NCBI RefSeq assembly: GCF_024129865.1
Contig: NZ_JAMYFE010000044.1
Location: 1 to 64,000, forward strand
Length of the DNA stretch: 64,000 nucleotides
Reading direction: 5' to 3'
Source: Stieleria tagensis
GTDB taxonomy: Bacteria > Planctomycetota > Planctomycetia > Pirellulales > Pirellulaceae
Position numbers and translations under genes: made by a program. Shown here one piece after another: positions 61,827 to 64,000 of the stretch. Numbering within the stretch: position 1 is the first letter of the stretch; the number at the start of each line of letters is the position of its first letter. Below the pieces are notes generated by a model that saw only the letters and a program-made list of their open reading frames with translations, searched no databases and had not been told where the DNA came from.

Positions 61827-62303
61827 ATGGGGGCTTCCAATCCCGTGCCCGTCCCATCTCCCTCTGGTCTAGTTCCACCGATGTCCGTTTGGATCGATCG
61901 AATTCTGTTGCTGGCTCTGATTCTGGTTGTGGCCCTGTTGACGATCACAGCGTTACCCTTTTTTGCAGGGCAAACGCTGGGCGGTCAGACTTTGCTGATT
62001 CACATGATGGCCAGCGGCGTGCTGGTGGTGGGCTTACCGCTGTTTGCATTGGTTTTCCTGCGGCATTTGCGTCCTTCCCAGCCTGCCAGCAAAGCCCAGC
62101 AAGCCGGCTATTTGGCGACCATTGCAACCGGATTGCTGACGATTTTGACGGTGCTGGCGTGCATGCTTCCGATCGCATCGACCGAACAGATGCACGTGCT
62201 GATGGAAACCCACGGTTGGGCCGGGCTGGCGATGATCCCAGCGATCGGACTGCTGTTGATCGGGATGCGAGCTAAACGATCAGCATCGCATCTCCATAGC
62301 TGA
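61827..62303 (+). CDS. Four-helix membrane protein, possibly haem-binding
   Basis: A 158-residue protein (140 if the ATG at 61881 is used). Four membrane helices are clear: IDRILLLALILVVALLTITA, LLIHMMASGVLVVGLPLFAL, GYLATIATGLLTILTVLACM and AGLAMIPAIGLLLIG. His residues sit inside helix 2 (LLIHMMASG), just after it (FLRHLRP) and at the start of helix 4 (HVLMETHGWAG), a layout like small di-haem b-type cytochromes such as the b561/DUF4405 type. I cannot name the family. Its last 32 bp overlap the end of queA on the opposite strand. Confidence 0.65.
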   Translation: MGASNPVPVPSPSGLVPPMSVWIDRILLLALILVVALLTITALPFFAGQTLGGQTLLIHMMASGVLVVGLPLFALVFLRHLRPSQPASKAQQAGYLATIATGLLTILTVLACMLPIASTEQMHVLMETHGWAGLAMIPAIGLLLIGMRAKRSASHLHS

Positions 62304-63363
62304 AGAAGCGGTATTCATTTTCAATCGCTTTGGCATAGGCCTCGAGAATCAGTTCTCGGCTCGCCAGGGCGCTGACCAGTACCAACAGCGTACTTTTGGG
62401 CAGATGAAAATTGGTCATCAGGGCGTCAACGACCTGGAACCGATAGGGCGGCCGAATGAACAAGTCGGTTGTTCCGGTCCAAGCGGCGAGTGATCCGCCC
62501 TGCTGTGCCGCGGCACTCTCGAGCACGCGGACGCTGGTTGTCCCGACCGCCACACAACGCCCGCCGGCAGCGCGGCGTTCACAGATCAGTTCCGCATTGT
62601 CCGCCGAAATCTGGCCCCACTCGGTGTGCATGTCGTGCTCGTCCAACGTGTCGGTGCTGATCGGGCGGAACGTCCCCAGTCCGACATGCAGTGTGACCGA
62701 AGCTGTTTCGGTACCACCGTCGCTGATTTGCCGCAGCAAACTGGGGGTGAAATGAAGGCCTGCGGTCGGTGCGGCGACACTACCCGGCGAGCGTGCGAAC
62801 ACGGTTTGATAGTTTTCGACGTCAGCGTCCACCATGTGCCCGTCGCGGATATAGGGCGGCAGCGGAACCCGGCCGTACCGCTGCAACCAATCGGCGGCGC
62901 TCCAATTGTCGGTGTCCAGTCCGGCGTCCGCCAAAGCCGTCGGAAGGTGTGGAATCACCAACAAATTGCCTTGGTCGGTCCGCGCGACGACCTCCAATCG
63001 CATGCCCGGCAACCCGTTGCGATCCTCCACGGTGATGGTTTCGCCGGCCACCAGTTTCCCACGGGTCTTTGTCAACACTTCCCAGATGCCCGATTCGCTG
63101 TCCTGGCGCAGATACAGCCCCTGCCAACGGCCCATCGTCTTGGTCCGAAAACCGACCATTCGGGCGGGGATCACCCGGCTATCATTCAGTACCAACGTGT
63201 CTTCGCTGCGTAGTAAATCCGGCAGGTCGCGGACGTGAAAATGTTCAATTTCACCGCTGCCACGATGCACCACCATCAGCCGTGCATCGCTACGTGTCGC
63301 CAGCGGTTCTTGCGCGATCCGCTCGCGTGCAAGTTCATAGTCGTATTGGTCGATTTCACTCAT
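62272..63363 (-). CDS. S-adenosylmethionine:tRNA ribosyltransferase-isomerase
   Basis: A 363-residue QueA. The start at 63363 gives the typical N-terminus MSEIDQYDYELARERIAQEP; the longer frame from 63426 adds 21 residues with no family match. Landmarks: LVLNDSRVIPARM, GSVAAPTAGLHFTPSLL, VTLHVGLGTFRPI, HTEWGQISADNAEL, CVAVGTTSVRVLESAA, DLFIRPPYRFQVVDALMTNFHLPKSTLLVLVSAL in pattern. It transfers and isomerises the ribosyl group of AdoMet onto preQ1 in tRNA, giving epoxyqueuosine. Confidence 0.96.
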   Translation of the reverse strand: MSEIDQYDYELARERIAQEPLATRSDARLMVVHRGSGEIEHFHVRDLPDLLRSEDTLVLNDSRVIPARMVGFRTKTMGRWQGLYLRQDSESGIWEVLTKTRGKLVAGETITVEDRNGLPGMRLEVVARTDQGNLLVIPHLPTALADAGLDTDNWSAADWLQRYGRVPLPPYIRDGHMVDADVENYQTVFARSPGSVAAPTAGLHFTPSLLRQISDGGTETASVTLHVGLGTFRPISTDTLDEHDMHTEWGQISADNAELICERRAAGGRCVAVGTTSVRVLESAAAQQGGSLAAWTGTTDLFIRPPYRFQVVDALMTNFHLPKSTLLVLVSALASRELILEAYAKAIENEYRFFSYGDAMLIV

Positions 63364-63537
63364 TCCGGCAAGTGTAACAACGATCGCCGATGGTGAAGAT
63401 GGGACACAAGTTTCGCTGACCGACACAACCGGCCCGAATTCAAACTTACGCGGGTTGATTCACTCGATCGCCGGATCGTTGCCGAATCAAAGTTCTGTAC
63501 AACCGTGTCGACCATTCCTATCTGCCGCGGAGCCACG

Positions 63538-64000
63538 ATGCCGTTTTACAACGTTGACCAATTGCGACAATCCGCCCAAGGCCGCTGGGCAGACATCCTG
63601 GTCTCGGCTGGACTGCCAGCGTCGGTTTTAGATGGCCGCAACCACGCCTGTCCCAAATGTGGCGGGCACGATCGATTTGCGGCCTTTTCAGATTTGGACC
63701 AACGCGGCGCCGTCCACTGTCGTCATTGTTTCACCCGTGGAAGTCAGATCGCACCGTGTGACGGAATTGCCACGATCCGCTGGTGGACCGGCGGTTCCTT
63801 TGCCGACGCGCTGGCGATGTTGGCTGGCGCTCTCGGTGTGCACTCTCAGACCGCCGCGTTGGCACCACGCTCCCATGCGCGATGGGCATCCAGCATCGCT
63901 GCGCAAGTACCGACGGACCTGTCGCCGGAATTGATCCACCAGCACACGCACTTTGCGCGCCAGGCCTATCAACGAATGCAACCGACCGATCGCGATCGGT
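63538..64000 (+). CDS. Primase-type zinc-finger protein, N-terminal part (cut by window end)
   Basis: An open frame from the ATG at 63538 runs without a stop to the last base, so only the first 154 residues are seen. It contains a zinc ribbon CPKCGGHDRFAAF followed about 20 residues later by CRHC, the layout of primase-helicase zinc-binding domains (gp4/P4-alpha type): two CxxC pairs with the C-G-G-x-D-R-F signature. A basic or helical region follows. It may be the N-terminal domain of a phage- or plasmid-type primase, or a planctomycetal chromosomal protein of that kind. The continuation downstream would decide. Confidence 0.7.
   Translation, partial: MPFYNVDQLRQSAQGRWADILVSAGLPASVLDGRNHACPKCGGHDRFAAFSDLDQRGAVHCRHCFTRGSQIAPCDGIATIRWWTGGSFADALAMLAGALGVHSQTAALAPRSHARWASSIAAQVPTDLSPELIHQHTHFARQAYQRMQPTDRDR

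Overview
The window looks like a chromosomal segment of a planctomycete, most likely of the Rhodopirellula/Pirellulaceae type. This rests on recognising protein families: a formylglycine-type sulfatase, a paired DUF1552/DUF1592-type cytochrome operon, a giant secreted protein with the planctomycetal N-terminal motif LEDRRLLA, a DUF6666-like outer-membrane-type protein, a sensor Ser/Thr kinase and a stand-alone OleB. No ribosomal RNA or tRNA gene was seen.

Region by region. (1) 155-2501, minus: a small unknown protein and a secreted sulfatase. (2) 2589-9666, plus: a tight operon of a dCache-type membrane Ser/Thr kinase, two different membrane-tethered P-loop GTPases and an ExbB/TolQ/MotA-type proton-channel subunit with no ExbD partner. 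I do not know a described system of this composition. (3) 9977-14057, minus: DUF1552 plus DUF1592-type cytochrome pair. (4) 14058-14951: non-coding DNA with dispersed repeat fragments.

(5) 14952-38410, all minus, is the most striking part: a polymorphic-toxin locus. A 5149-residue RHS-repeat protein supplies the scaffold and ends with the first block of a HINT self-cleavage domain. The rest of the HINT domain and a PD-(D/E)XK nuclease tip are on the next gene. Downstream lie a mutated second copy of the nuclease tip, a 97-residue candidate immunity protein, two leucine-rich-repeat proteins, a double-CXXCG protein of the SitI6-like immunity type with a frameshifted paralogue, and two orphan toxin tips without start codons. 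The array is interrupted exactly at a stop codon by an IS5-family element, which itself carries an ISKra4-family element; target duplications and terminal repeats are visible for both.

(6) 38927-50740, minus: a hybrid biosynthetic operon, FtsX-like permease, then a fully reducing type I PKS module (KS-AT-DH-ER-KR-ACP), then an NRPS (C-A-PCP-TE); predicted product is one amino acid acylated by a reduced polyketide/fatty chain. (7) 50885-56111: an SppA-like lipoprotein whose expected nucleophilic Ser reads Thr, a DUF6666-like protein, a small BON protein, and an LpoB plus COG3014-like lipoprotein pair. (8) 56547-59299, plus: an aspartate-rich protein, OleB, a CitG-like protein and a 6-pyruvoyl-tetrahydropterin synthase homologue. 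(9) 59407-61510, minus: leuC-leuD. (10) 61827-64000: a small four-helix membrane protein, queA, and the start of a primase-type zinc-finger protein cut by the window end.

A palindromic intergenic repeat family occurs three times (1-72, 38708-38850, about 61594-61691). Start codons were moved from the longest frame to internal starts where family length, spacing or a Shine-Dalgarno-like sequence argued for it; these choices are noted per gene.
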